This document shows positions 8,070 to 16,995 of a DNA stretch of 45,374 nt, piece by piece. Position 1 is the first letter of the stretch, and every line of letters begins with the position of its first letter. The DNA is from Chthonomonas sp. UBA2785 (GTDB taxonomy: Bacteria > Armatimonadota > Fimbriimonadia > Fimbriimonadales > Fimbriimonadaceae): NCBI GenBank assembly GCA_002352215.1, contig DEIB01000035.1:1-45374 (forward strand). Reading direction: 5' to 3'. Position numbers and translations under genes: made by a program. The notes under the pieces are model-generated. The model did no database searches. It saw only the letters and a list, made by a program, of their open reading frames with translations, and was not told the DNA's origin.

Positions 8070-8761
8070 CTTCGCTTGTCCGCCTGCTCATTGTAGCTGG
8101 GGCCGCCAATGACCGTGAACGGGTGGACCGCCAGGTTGTAAATCACCATGCGGTAGTCGGCTTTGGCCGCCGTCATCTCCGCCAGGAATCCCACCAGTTG
8201 ATCCTTCGGCACCGCCGGGTCGTCGGCCGCGTGGTGCAGCATGATCTTGGTGCCGATGGTGCCCGCGGCGGGGTTCGGGGCGCTCAGCCCGCCGTGGAAC
8301 GAGACCACGGCCTTCACGTCCGCGCCCATCCGGGCCATTTCCAGCACGGCCGTCCCGCCGAAGCAGTAGCCCATCGCGCCGATGTTGCTGGCGTCCACAT
8401 CGCCGCGGGCCTTCACGGCATCCACGGCGGCCTGCAGGCGCTTGCGAAACAGCGCGTTGTCACTGTAATACTTCCGCGCTTCGGCCCCGTTTTCGGCGGG
8501 CGTCGTCGGTCGCGCGCCGGCGTAGATGTCGGCCACCAGGGCGCCCATGCCCCACTGCTCCGCCACCATGCGGGCGCGGGTGAGTTCGTAATTGTCCGGG
8601 CCGTTCCAGTCGTGGACGATGATCATCACGGGCACGATGTTGCGGGTGGCGGGGCGCACAAAAATGCCTTTGCACTCCGCGCCGTCGGCATCTTTGTAGG
8701 TCAGCGGAGTTTCGATCGGAGGCACCATGGCGAGGGCGGCGACAAACGGAAGAAGAGTCAC
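8021..8761 (-). CDS. Dienelactone hydrolase-like alpha/beta hydrolase, probably exported
   Basis: The protein has the dienelactone hydrolase layout: strand-rich N-terminus, VPVMIIVHDWNGPDN with the oxyanion region, the nucleophile elbow GYCFGG with Cys as nucleophile, AADDPAVP with the Asp, and AVHPFT with the His. With the GTG start at 8761 the first residues MTLLPFVAALAM could be a short signal; an ATG at 8728 would give a cytoplasmic form. Substrates of such proteins range from dienelactones to other small esters, so none is assigned. It is divergent from scoB and overlaps the L,D-transpeptidase by 49 bases. Confidence 0.85.
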   Translation of the reverse strand: MTLLPFVAALAMVPPIETPLTYKDADGAECKGIFVRPATRNIVPVMIIVHDWNGPDNYELTRARMVAEQWGMGALVADIYAGARPTTPAENGAEARKYYSDNALFRKRLQAAVDAVKARGDVDASNIGAMGYCFGGTAVLEMARMGADVKAVVSFHGGLSAPNPAAGTIGTKIMLHHAADDPAVPKDQLVGFLAEMTAAKADYRMVIYNLAVHPFTVIGGPSYNEQADKRSWETTTAFLKEVGLAR

Positions 8762-8797
8762 AAAGGGTTCTACGCCCGGCTGGGGTAAGTTTTCGTC

Positions 8798-9457
<660 letters not shown>

Positions 9458-9460
9458 GGC

Positions 9461-10480
9461 TCAGGATCGCGCGCGGCGCATCACCCATAGAAGGGCGGGG
9501 GCACCCAACAGGGCGGTGACGATCCCGACCGGCACCTCTAACCCGGGGCGAATGCGCTGGGCCAGCAGGTCGGCCAGGACCAGCAATGCGCCCCCATAAA
9601 GCGCACCCCCCAGGATGCGCGTCCGTGCCCGCCCGCCCATAGTGAGCGCCGCCAAGTGCGGCCCCACCAAGCCGAGGAAGCCGATGATGCCAGCCGTGCC
9701 CACTGCCGCCGCCGTGGCCAAGGCCGCCAACAACAGCACCCCTTGCCGGTAGCGGGCCGTGGCCAGGCCCGTGGTGTGGGCAATGTCATCCCCCAGGGCC
9801 ATCACGTCCATGGGTCGGCCCAGGGCCAGCAGGCCTGCCGTGCAGGCCAAAGCAAGCGCCGCCAGCACCCCCACCCGGGACCACTCAATGTTGGCCAGGC
9901 TGCCTAGCAGCCAAGCGAGAATGCGCCCCGAATCCTGCCCGGCCAAGCTGAGATTGAGCGTGGTGAGGGCACTGAGCAGCGCCCCAATGACCACCCCGGC
10001 CACCAAGAGTCGTTCGGTGCGGCCCGCCGATTGTCGCCCCACCATCACGAGGACGAGCACCAGCGCCCCCACACCCCCCAGCGTGGCCAGGCCCATCAGC
10101 ACCAGACCCGACCAACCCACCAGGATGCCGAAAGTGCCGACCGCGGCCGCTCCGCCGCTGACGCCCAGCACGTACGGCTCGGCCAGTGGGTTTCGGAGGG
10201 TGACCTGCAAAGCGCCCCCCGCCGCTCCCAATGCCATGCCCACCAACATTCCGGCGAGGCCGCGCGGCAGGCGGATCTGCCACACCACCGTGTTCGCCAA
10301 ATCGTCTGACAATGAGTTGGGCCCGGCTGACAATGCTGACCAAATCTGCCCGAATGTCAGCGGCACCGAACCCCCCAGTGCCAAGTGCAGAACCAAAGCC
10401 GCCAGGCAGAAACCAAACAGTCCGGCCCAAGGGCTCAACCGTGCCGGACGGGGGTTCACGCGGCAAGGATACCGGTACAA
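9461..10480 (-). CDS. FecCD-family ABC transporter permease (iron-siderophore or cobalamin type)
   Basis: This integral membrane permease of a BtuCD/FhuBCD-type importer has about nine to ten hydrophobic segments over 339 residues. The family motifs are present: IRLPRGLAGMLVGMALGAAG, LQVTLRNPLAEPYVLGVSGG, and near the C-terminus GIIGFLGLVGPHLAAL, which contacts the ATPase. The start is uncertain: TTG at 10480 or GTG at 10459. Neither the ATPase nor the binding protein is inside the window, so the substrate (siderophore, heme or B12) is unknown. It is divergent from the aminotransferase gene by only eight bases if TTG is used. Confidence 0.9.
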   Translation of the reverse strand: MYRYPCRVNPRPARLSPWAGLFGFCLAALVLHLALGGSVPLTFGQIWSALSAGPNSLSDDLANTVVWQIRLPRGLAGMLVGMALGAAGGALQVTLRNPLAEPYVLGVSGGAAAVGTFGILVGWSGLVLMGLATLGGVGALVLVLVMVGRQSAGRTERLLVAGVVIGALLSALTTLNLSLAGQDSGRILAWLLGSLANIEWSRVGVLAALALACTAGLLALGRPMDVMALGDDIAHTTGLATARYRQGVLLLAALATAAAVGTAGIIGFLGLVGPHLAALTMGGRARTRILGGALYGGALLVLADLLAQRIRPGLEVPVGIVTALLGAPALLWVMRRARS

Positions 10481-10481
10481 T
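10476..10481 (+). promoter_or_regulatory. TACAAT -10 box for the aminotransferase gene, leaderless spacing
   Basis: TACAAT ends seven bases before the GTG at 10489, so transcription would begin at or next to the start codon. TTCACG at 10455-10460 is a weak -35 candidate at 15 bases. The same hexamer-to-start geometry recurs at other genes in the window. Confidence 0.5.
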
Positions 10482-10488
10482 CGAATTC

Positions 10489-11673
10489 GTGCCGACTCGT
10501 TCCCTGGCTCTCCGCACCGAATGCTTGGGTCCTTCTCCGACCCTTTCGATTTCTGCGCGAGCCAAGGCCATGAAAGCCGCCGGTACCGACGTCATAGCAT
10601 TCAGCGTGGGCGAACCGGATTTCAACACCCCGGAGCCCATTTGCGAAGCGGCGATCGCCTCCATTCGCAAGGGCTACACCAAGTACACGGCCAGCGCGGG
10701 CATCCCCGAACTGCGCACTGCCATCGCCGAGCATTTGCGCTCCTTCAATGGCATTGCCGCCGATCCCAGCGAGGTCATTGTCTCGTGCGGAGCCAAGCAG
10801 TCGGTCTACCAAACCTTGCAAGTGCTCATCAATCCGGGCGATGAGGTCATTCTCTTCGCGCCCTACTGGATGACGTATCGCGACCAGGTGAATCTGGCCG
10901 GGGGCAAAGTGGTGGAAGTCGCCACCAGTGCCGCCAACGGCTTTGCGCCCTCAATGGACGACCTGCGAGCTGCCATCACTGACCGCACCCGCGCCATCGT
11001 CGTCAATTCGCCGAGTAACCCCACGGGCGGCGTGTATTCGCGCCAGGTGATGAAGGAGATTGCCGCCACCGCCCTTCGCCACGGCCTGTGGGTGATTAGC
11101 GACGAGATCTACGAGCATCTGATTTACGATGGCGAGCGCACCAGCATGGCCGCCCTCGGCAAGGAGATTGCCGAGCAGACCATCACCATCAGCGGATTCA
11201 GCAAGACGTACAGCATGACGGGGTGGCGTGTGGGTTATGCCCATGCCCCCAATCCGGTAGCCACCGCCCTCTCCAACCTGCAAGACCAAGTGACGAGCAA
11301 CCCCACATCGTTTGCGCAGTACGGGGCGCTGCAAGCCCTGCAAACGAGTGCTGACGAGATTGCCGCCATGCGCGAGTCATTCCGGGCGCGCCGCGATCTC
11401 ATGGTCAAACTCCTTCAAGAAATCCCGGGCGTGACCGTGGATGTACCCGCCGGGGCGTTCTACGTCTTCCCAGATGTCAGCACCTATCTCAGCGATTCTT
11501 GCGACGACGTGCAATTGGTCAACGAATTGCTAGAAGAAGTCGGTGTGGCTACCGTCCCCGGTTCAGTGTTCTCGGGTCCGGGTCACATTCGCCTCAGCTA
11601 CGCCGTCTCTCCGGATGAAATTGAACGAGGGGTCGCGCGGATCGGCGAAGCCCTGCAGCGACGTGCGAAATGA
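10489..11673 (+). CDS. Class I PLP-dependent aminotransferase (aspartate aminotransferase type)
   Basis: This enzyme transfers amino groups between aspartate (and often aromatic or other acids) and 2-oxoglutarate. From GTG 10489 it has 394 residues, normal for subgroup I-gamma. Visible motifs are SVGEPDFNTPEPI, YTKYTASAGIPELR, SNPTGGVYS, the PLP Asp-Tyr in ISDEIYEHLIYDG, the Schiff-base lysine in SGFSKTYSMTGWRVGY, and the carboxylate arginine in GHIRLSYA. A longer in-frame extension upstream is antisense to the permease and reads as non-protein. The stop overlaps the start of rnc (ATGA), so the two are coupled. Exact substrate choice (aspartate, prephenate or others) cannot be read from the sequence. 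Confidence 0.9.
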   Translation: MPTRSLALRTECLGPSPTLSISARAKAMKAAGTDVIAFSVGEPDFNTPEPICEAAIASIRKGYTKYTASAGIPELRTAIAEHLRSFNGIAADPSEVIVSCGAKQSVYQTLQVLINPGDEVILFAPYWMTYRDQVNLAGGKVVEVATSAANGFAPSMDDLRAAITDRTRAIVVNSPSNPTGGVYSRQVMKEIAATALRHGLWVISDEIYEHLIYDGERTSMAALGKEIAEQTITISGFSKTYSMTGWRVGYAHAPNPVATALSNLQDQVTSNPTSFAQYGALQALQTSADEIAAMRESFRARRDLMVKLLQEIPGVTVDVPAGAFYVFPDVSTYLSDSCDDVQLVNELLEEVGVATVPGSVFSGPGHIRLSYAVSPDEIERGVARIGEALQRRAK

Positions 11674-12386
11674 TTCCGAAGCCCATTCCCCTGAAGGACG
11701 AGAACCTGTTCCGCCTGGCCATGCGGCACACCAGTGCCACCAAGGATCCAGTGGGAGACAGCTACGAGCGTCTGGAGTATTTGGGTGACGCGGTCCTGAG
11801 CTTGATCGTCGCGGAGTACCTTTACGAGCACCATCCGGATTGGGATCAGGGCTTTATGAGCAAGGCGCGGAGCAGTGCCGTGCAAGAAGTCACGCTCTGT
11901 GAGATTGCCAAGCAGTTGAAGCTTGATGAGTATCTCGAATTGAGCGTGGGTGAAGAAATGACGGGAGGGCGACAGCGACCCTCCGTTCTCTGCGATATCT
12001 TCGAGGCCGTCATCGGGGCAATCTATCTAGAATCTGGGCTGGAAAAAGCCCGTTGGTTCGTGCTGGAACAACTGCACGGGTTCCTCCTTCAAATTGGGCA
12101 GGGCGATGTGAACCCCCACGACTTCAAGTCGAAACTCCAAGAGAGCGCGCAAGCGATTTGGCGCATCAGCCCGAACTACCGGGTGGCGCGGGAATCCGGG
12201 GCGCACCACGAGCGGAGATTTGTTGTCCAGGTGCTCTTTGATGATGAAATCATTGGCGAAGGCACCGGACGAACCAAGAAGGAGGCTGAACAAGCCGCCG
12301 CTCGGGAAGCCTTGGAGGCCATCGAACGCACGCAAAAAGCCCGCGAAGTAGCCAAGCAAATTCACCAGGTTGCTGGGGACTTCTGA
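11670..12386 (+). CDS. rnc: Ribonuclease III
   Basis: RNase III cuts double-stranded RNA, including rRNA precursors. The 238-residue protein has the signature ERLEYLGDAVLSL with E33 and D40 near the first acidic site, and CDIFEAVIGAIYLE supplying D109 and the catalytic E112. A C-terminal double-stranded RNA-binding domain spans about 158-226, ending in GEGTGRTKKEAEQAAAREAL. It starts at the ATG overlapping the aminotransferase stop, so its expression probably depends on the upstream message. No terminator with a T run is seen directly after it. Confidence 0.95.
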   Translation: MIPKPIPLKDENLFRLAMRHTSATKDPVGDSYERLEYLGDAVLSLIVAEYLYEHHPDWDQGFMSKARSSAVQEVTLCEIAKQLKLDEYLELSVGEEMTGGRQRPSVLCDIFEAVIGAIYLESGLEKARWFVLEQLHGFLLQIGQGDVNPHDFKSKLQESAQAIWRISPNYRVARESGAHHERRFVVQVLFDDEIIGEGTGRTKKEAEQAAAREALEAIERTQKAREVAKQIHQVAGDF

Positions 12387-12434
12387 CTTTAGAAGGCCCG
12401 CATCTTGTCCAGTTATTTGCAGTTTTTAGCGTTT

Positions 12435-12451
12435 CTGGCACGGATATTGTT
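12435..12451 (+). promoter_or_regulatory. Sigma-54-like -24/-12 promoter before the PEP-CTERM gene
   Basis: The sequence CTGGCACGGATATTGTT matches the sigma-54 consensus (TGGCACG, four bases, TTGCW) at all but one position, having TTGT for TTGC. The GG pair is at 12437-12438 and the -12 element at 12447-12450, ten bases apart. It lies about 70 bases upstream of the start codon at 12521. Confidence 0.5.
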
Positions 12452-12520
12452 CACAATGGTCCATGTCAGCGTGCGTAAGTCTTGCCACTTGCCCGCTTAG
12501 GTTAGGAGAATCTACGGAAA

Positions 12521-13267
12521 ATGAAATTGACGAACAAGAGCGTTCTGGTGGGCCTCGTGGGTCTGGCTCTGGCCAGTACGGCCATGGCTCGCACGGAACC
12601 GAATTCGTTCTTGAACCGCCCGGCCAACAGTCACCCGGCTCTGATGAAGCAGTTGACCGAAGACGAGCAGGTGATGGACCGCTTTATGCGCCACTTCGGT
12701 ATGACGCGCCAAGAGGTGTTGGCTATGGCCAGCAACCTTCAGATGGCCCGCCTGCCGCAAGATGGCGTCTACCTGGTCTACAACGTGAGCCCGCAGGAAG
12801 AAATCCGAGCCCGCGTGATGTTCTACAAGAAGGGCACGCTGGTGTGGGTGGACTCGATGGGTCGCCCCGTGCTGAAGGTGAGCTGCGCCAACCCGATGGT
12901 ACGTGGCACCGACGATGGCTCGAACCCGCTGACGGCCACCATTGCCCCGACGCCGACCGCCGCTGTGCGACCGCTTTCCTCGGAACTTGGCGAAACGGTC
13001 TACATGACCAACGAAGCTGACGTGGTCCTTCCGGGTGTGCCCGAAGCCTCGCCGATGGAATTCATGTCGATGGCGCCCGATGCTCCTGGCATCATCAAGT
13101 CTTCGAGCAGTTCCAGCTTCCTCTCCCTAATCCCGCTGGCGGGTGGCATCATCCTGAGCCGCACCGGTCGCGAAAAGGAAAACCCGGTACCCGAACCGGC
13201 CACGATGATCGTGATGGGTGGCGCCATTGCGGCGGCCGCCATGCGGCGTCGACGCGCCGCGAAGTAA
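12521..13267 (+). CDS. PEP-CTERM sorted exported protein
   Basis: The 248-residue protein has an N-terminal signal peptide (KKS-like basic start then LVGLVGLALASTAMA, cleavage near residue 23) and a C-terminal sorting tail: VPEP at 223-226, a hydrophobic stretch TMIVMGGAIAAAAM, and a basic end RRRR. This is the PEP-CTERM signal recognised by an exosortase (EpsH/Xrt), which is not in the window. A second hydrophobic patch lies at about 199-212 after a serine run. Residues 30-125 form a compact region with no recognised domain. TAGGAGA upstream is the ribosome site. The gene stands alone between a sigma-54-like promoter and a strong terminator. Confidence 0.85.
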   Translation: MKLTNKSVLVGLVGLALASTAMARTEPNSFLNRPANSHPALMKQLTEDEQVMDRFMRHFGMTRQEVLAMASNLQMARLPQDGVYLVYNVSPQEEIRARVMFYKKGTLVWVDSMGRPVLKVSCANPMVRGTDDGSNPLTATIAPTPTAAVRPLSSELGETVYMTNEADVVLPGVPEASPMEFMSMAPDAPGIIKSSSSSSFLSLIPLAGGIILSRTGREKENPVPEPATMIVMGGAIAAAAMRRRRAAK

Positions 13268-13294
13268 CTCGGCAAGAAATACAAATCCTAACCG

Positions 13295-13331
13295 CCCCGT
13301 GCTTTCCTTGATGGAAGGCACGGGGTTTTTT
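13295..13331 (+). terminator. Intrinsic terminator after the PEP-CTERM gene
   Basis: A 13-pair stem (CCCCGTGC plus TTTCC on the left arm, GGAAG plus GCACGGGG complement on the right, with one T-G pair) closes a five-base loop and is followed by six T. This is a strong rho-independent terminator 27 bases after the stop codon. Confidence 0.9.
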
Positions 13332-13359
13332 CTTGCCTGACCGTGCTTTCGAATCTCGC

Positions 13360-14445
13360 TTACGAGATGAGGATCATCGTCGGCGAGGGCTCGGCGTTGA
13401 GGCAGTCATGACCCTCCGCCGTGGCGTTCACGATGTTTTCGATGCGCACCCCGAGTTCGAGCGGCAGATAGATCCCTGGCTCGACGCTAAAGCAGTCTCC
13501 CGGCATCAGCACATCCGGGCTGCCGGGGCCGATTTCGGGGGCCTCGTGTACGCGCCGTCCAATGCCGTGGCCGGTGCGGTGATTAAAGAACTCACCGAAG
13601 CCTGCATCCTCAATCACCTGGCGCGTGGCGTGGTCCACGTGGCCACCGGTTGCACCGGCGCGGATGGCATTTCGCCCCGCCATGTGGGCGCGATAGACCA
13701 CATCGTAGACCTCATGAGCCCGGGCACTCACCTCTTGCACGCCAATCGTGCGGGTGATGTCAGCCTGATAGCCCTCGACTTCGCAGCCAAAGTCAATCAC
13801 CACCACGTCGCCCTTGGTGAGCGGACGGTCATCGTTCTGGTGGTGCGGTTCAGCGCCGGCCGGACCGGCGGCAACCTGGCAAAAAGTGGGCTTCCCTCCC
13901 CGGGCGGCCACCATGCCTTGCAGGGTCGCTTGGACTTCCAGTTCGGTTTGCCCGGCGCGGATGACGGTCAGGAGTTCAGCAAAGGCGTCGTCCACAATCT
14001 TGCCTGCTGCGCGCAACTTGGCAAGTTCATCGGGGGCCTTGGCCCGCATCACGTAGTCCACCACATCGCTGGCCAAACTAAAGTGGCAACCGGGGCACTC
14101 GTGCTGCAGCGCCAGCAGGTGCTTGGCCCAGTACTCGTCATCCACGGCCACGCGCAGGGCGCTTCGCTTGGCCAGCAGCCCGTGGAGAAGAGCGTACGGG
14201 TTCTCGCCATCGCGCCAGGGGTGGATGTCCTCGATGCCGTGGCGGCGGGCCTGGTTCTCGGTCAGGGCCGGGCACACTAGCACGGGGGCACCCTCGCGGA
14301 ACAAGGTGAGGCTGAGGAATCGCTCGTAGGTGCCTTCGGCGAACCCGGTGAGGTAGTCCACCTTCACGGGCGAAGTGAGGGCGACGGCGTCTACGCCCAC
14401 CTCGATCATCCGGGCCTGCACACGGGCAATGCGGTCTTGATTCAT
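13360..14445 (-). CDS. M24-family metallopeptidase (Xaa-Pro aminopeptidase/dipeptidase)
   Basis: The protein has 361 residues: an N-terminal creatinase-like domain (about 1-130) and a pita-bread catalytic domain. The five metal ligands are in place: D218 and D229 (IDFGCEVEGYQADITRT), H293 (HRTGHGIGRRVHE), E322 (FSVEPGIYLP) and E336 (VRIENIV). It removes amino acids before proline or splits X-Pro dipeptides. The start ATG 14445 is favoured because CATAAT lies nine bases upstream and the 19 extra codons above it are low in protein character. It is divergent from tRNA-Gln. Confidence 0.92.
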   Translation of the reverse strand: MNQDRIARVQARMIEVGVDAVALTSPVKVDYLTGFAEGTYERFLSLTLFREGAPVLVCPALTENQARRHGIEDIHPWRDGENPYALLHGLLAKRSALRVAVDDEYWAKHLLALQHECPGCHFSLASDVVDYVMRAKAPDELAKLRAAGKIVDDAFAELLTVIRAGQTELEVQATLQGMVAARGGKPTFCQVAAGPAGAEPHHQNDDRPLTKGDVVVIDFGCEVEGYQADITRTIGVQEVSARAHEVYDVVYRAHMAGRNAIRAGATGGHVDHATRQVIEDAGFGEFFNHRTGHGIGRRVHEAPEIGPGSPDVLMPGDCFSVEPGIYLPLELGVRIENIVNATAEGHDCLNAEPSPTMILIS

Positions 14446-14510
14446 GCTGCCCACATTATGGGCGTCCGGTTCGGGGGTCCCATCACCCTGGTGCCTTCTC
14501 ACGCGCGGGG

Positions 14511-14516
14511 TATAGT
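14511..14516 (+). promoter_or_regulatory. TATAGT -10 box of tRNA-Gln
   Basis: TATAGT lies 12 bases before the tRNA 5' end, as expected for a direct tRNA promoter. No strong -35 is visible at 16-18 bases. Confidence 0.5.
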
Positions 14517-14528
14517 TTGAGTCCGAGT

Positions 14529-14602
14529 TGCCGGATCGTCTAATGGCAGGACAGCGGTTTTTGGTGCCGCACGTCTAGGTTCGAATCCTAGTCCGGCAGC
14601 CA
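14529..14602 (+). tRNA. tRNA-Gln (anticodon TTG), CCA encoded
   Basis: The acceptor arm TGCCGGA pairs with TCCGGCA. The anticodon stem GCGGT/GCCGC encloses the loop TTTTGGT, giving anticodon TTG. The T arm contains GGTTCGAATCC. The CCA end is encoded at 14600-14602. Confidence 0.96.
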
Positions 14603-14653
14603 CTCTCTTCCCCCCTCTCAATTCGGCTATGCTACGCCTGAGGCCAGCACGCC

Positions 14654-15358
14654 ATGGGTTTTCTCAAGCGCCTATTCCCGGGTAAGAACCGCACCCACTA
14701 CCTCTCAAACGAGGAGATTGACGGGATCTCTGCCCACTTCGCCAAGCATGTTGGCCCCGTCAACGAGATGGTCCTGCACGAGATCGTCTCGGACGCTCTG
14801 CACATTGACCTCCATGTCATCCCCGACGTGCCGGGCCACGACTGCGCGGTGGTCTTCACCACCGGGATGAGTGCGCTACCCATGCCGAGGGTGGACCGGG
14901 ACATGCAGTTCGCCGAGCTCTTTGTAGTGCTGCCGAAAGCGTGGGTGGAGGGCAACAACCTACAAACCGACGAAGGCTACTGGCCGCTCGGCATGTTGAA
15001 GACCATGGCCCGCATGCCGATTTACAACAAGATTCCGGTGTATCCGGGCATCAGCATCCCCAATGGCGACCCTGCCGAGGAGTTCCCCGGCACACCGTTC
15101 ACGGGGGTCTTGCTTGATCACGGCGACATCTTCGGGAAGGATTTTGCCCGCGCCGAAATCGAGGGCAAGCCGATCAACTTCTACGGCCTGATGCCGATGC
15201 GCCGGGAGGAAATGGACTTCAAGGCAAGCCAGAAGCAAGCCCACATCTACTTTGCCGCCCTGATGCAACTGGGGGTGACGGACCGCGAGAAGCTCTTGAT
15301 CGACCCGCAACGTCCTTCCTTTTTTGACCGTATCCCCGACAAAAATCCGCATGCCTGA
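14654..15358 (+). CDS. Suppressor-of-fused (SUFU) domain protein
   Basis: The 234-residue protein resembles bacterial SUFU-domain proteins: VLHEIVSDALHIDLHVIPDV, FTTGMSALPM, FAELFVVLPKAW, GYWPLGMLKTMARMP and FTGVLLDHG follow in the usual order. In bacteria such proteins are often immunity-like or of unknown role. The last eight bases overlap the start of the DUF4256 gene, so the two are probably one transcript. Confidence 0.75.
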   Translation: MGFLKRLFPGKNRTHYLSNEEIDGISAHFAKHVGPVNEMVLHEIVSDALHIDLHVIPDVPGHDCAVVFTTGMSALPMPRVDRDMQFAELFVVLPKAWVEGNNLQTDEGYWPLGMLKTMARMPIYNKIPVYPGISIPNGDPAEEFPGTPFTGVLLDHGDIFGKDFARAEIEGKPINFYGLMPMRREEMDFKASQKQAHIYFAALMQLGVTDREKLLIDPQRPSFFDRIPDKNPHA

Positions 15359-15878
15359 AGCCATCTTAGCCCTCTTGAAGTCACGATTCTTGGCGAACGC
15401 ATCGTGGCACCCCGACCACGACTGGGATGACGTGGAGGCACGCATCCAGGCCAACGCTCGAGCCTTGGCCGCCCTCACGGCGATGGAGCAAACCGGCGGC
15501 GAGCCGTGCGTTTTAGGCACGAGTGAGGAGGGAATCCTCATCGTAGACGGCGCGGTGGAGAGCCCGGCTGGTCGGCGCAGTCTTTGCTACGACCAAGCGG
15601 CCTGGGAAGCCCGCAAGGCCAACCGCCCGGCCGGCAATGCCTGCACCCTAGCCGAGACCCTGGGCGTGCGCCTGATGAGCGAGGCCGAGTATTTTCGGCT
15701 GCAAGCCCTGCGCCCGGTGGACCTCAAGACCTCAAGTTGGCTGGCCACGCCGCCCGAGACGCGGGCCAAGGGTGGTGCCATTTTTGGCGACCACCGCTTT
15801 GGCCGGACATTCATCTATCACAACGGCGCCGATTCGTACTACGCCGCGCGCGGCTTCCGCTCAGTCCTGGTCGTCTGA
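15351..15878 (+). CDS. DUF4256 family protein
   Basis: From ATG 15351 the product has 175 residues and matches the DUF4256 pattern: LLKSRFLANASWHPDHDWDD, ALTAMEQTGGEPCVLG, VESPAGRRSLCYD, the middle EYFRLQALRPVDLKTSSWL, and the highly conserved end FIYHNGADSYYAARGFRSVLVV (residues near 154-175). Function is unknown. It overlaps the SUFU gene by eight bases and converges with the HNH-like gene, their 3' ends overlapping by 18 bases. Confidence 0.85.
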   Translation: MPEAILALLKSRFLANASWHPDHDWDDVEARIQANARALAALTAMEQTGGEPCVLGTSEEGILIVDGAVESPAGRRSLCYDQAAWEARKANRPAGNACTLAETLGVRLMSEAEYFRLQALRPVDLKTSSWLATPPETRAKGGAIFGDHRFGRTFIYHNGADSYYAARGFRSVLVV

Positions 15879-16274
15879 GTCCGTCCCGATGGGGCGACGC
15901 TTTCGGCTACGCTGGGCGTGCTGAGAGCGCGTCCGAAGCACCAAGTGTTCTGGATTAATGCACATCGGATTTGCACACTCTCTCGTCACGCACATCCCTT
16001 CCGGGATGGCTCCGACGTAAGCCATGTACGAAGCCCGCGCCACCGAAATCCGCTTGAGTTCATTCGACTCAATCGGATCGAAGGTCTTGATCAGCCCTTC
16101 ACGGTGCGGCCGGCGTTGACGACCCGGGGCGGAGAGACGGCCTGTCCAGTTCCAACAGTCAGTCTCTTCGTCCCATTCAATTTTTGCTTCTAGACGCTCG
16201 CGTAGACGCAGCAACCTGGTCTCAACACTCGAGCGCTTCGGACCCCGCTTGCGGCGGGGGTCGATAGTTCCCAC
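15861..16274 (-). CDS. HNH-like endonuclease homologue, probably inactive
   Basis: The 137-residue protein starts with GTG and a basic N-terminus. It then shows the phage-type HNH pattern: CWNWTGRLS (40-48), RASYMAYVGAIPEG (80-93), CANPMCINPEHL (100-111) and TRSQHA. In active relatives the position two before C100 is the first catalytic histidine (HxC); here it is R98 (CVTREC), so metal-dependent cleavage may be lost. TAAGAT lies six bases before the GTG. It is isolated, convergent with the DUF4256 gene and could be a remnant of a homing or phage element. Confidence 0.72.
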   Translation of the reverse strand: MGTIDPRRKRGPKRSSVETRLLRLRERLEAKIEWDEETDCWNWTGRLSAPGRQRRPHREGLIKTFDPIESNELKRISVARASYMAYVGAIPEGMCVTRECANPMCINPEHLVLRTRSQHAQRSRKRRPIGTDSDDQD

Positions 16275-16392
16275 GTTGTTATCTTAGAAGAAACGAAACG
16301 CGAATTGCACCCTTTTTAGGTTCGCTGAACTCAAATTTTTTGGCACCTTTGGCGATAGGTTGCTAGGGCTAAGGTGTGAGCATTCGTGCAAT

Positions 16393-16995
16393 CTAATGCG
16401 CGAATCTATGACGCTCAATCCAATTCTGAGTCGCTGCCAAATCCTGCGGGGTTAACCCATGTCCCGTGGGAATTCTCACAAACTCCACATCCGCACCATC
16501 CGTTTCCAGCGATTCCGCGAGCGAGACGGCGCTCTCGATGGGCAAGATCGGATCGAACTCCCCCGAGGCCAATAGGACGGGCTGGCGCAGGGGCTGGGCG
16601 GCGCGCGCCTGGGGGTCGATGACCATCGCCCGCCAAAGCACCGCCCCTGCGAATAGGTCGGGACGCAACCGGAGTAGCTGGGGGGCGATGTTGGCCCCAT
16701 TGCTGTAGCCCAGGATCACCCATGGGCCGGGCACCTCCTTCTGCTTTTCTTCAATCCAAGCCAGGAGCTCGGCGGCGCGTTGATGATAGTCCGCGAGGTT
16801 GAACCCGCCTTGGGGATACCGCTCGAACCACCGGGCCATGCCGTTCTCCAGCACCCGCCCCCGGGGGCTGATGATGGGGGCCGTAGGCACGAGTTCGCGG
16901 GCCACCGGCACCAGGTCGTGCTCGTCCGCGCCGGTGCCGTGCAACAGGAGCCAGGGCGTGCCGGTGCCGGGCAGCATCACGTGCGGCCAGCTCAC
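16393..16995 (-). CDS. MhqD-like carboxylesterase/phospholipase (alpha/beta hydrolase)
   Basis: The 200-residue protein has WLLLHGTGADEHDL with the oxyanion HGTG, the nucleophile serine in GYSNGAN, the Asp in GEFDPILPIE and the His in IPTGHGL. This matches the short esterase family of MhqD, YodD and related proteins. It begins with GTG overlapping the stop of the dioxygenase gene (GTGA), so both are translated from one message. In Bacillus the analogous mhq genes answer to quinones and electrophiles; the pairing here suggests the same role. Confidence 0.85.
   Translation of the reverse strand: MSWPHVMLPGTGTPWLLLHGTGADEHDLVPVARELVPTAPIISPRGRVLENGMARWFERYPQGGFNLADYHQRAAELLAWIEEKQKEVPGPWVILGYSNGANIAPQLLRLRPDLFAGAVLWRAMVIDPQARAAQPLRQPVLLASGEFDPILPIESAVSLAESLETDGADVEFVRIPTGHGLTPQDLAATQNWIERHRFAH

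Noticed and set aside
7194..8788. Long rightward frames opposite the transpeptidase and hydrolase genes
   Set aside because: The leftward frames carry lipobox and catalytic motifs; the rightward translations are rich in Arg, Pro and Gly with no motif.
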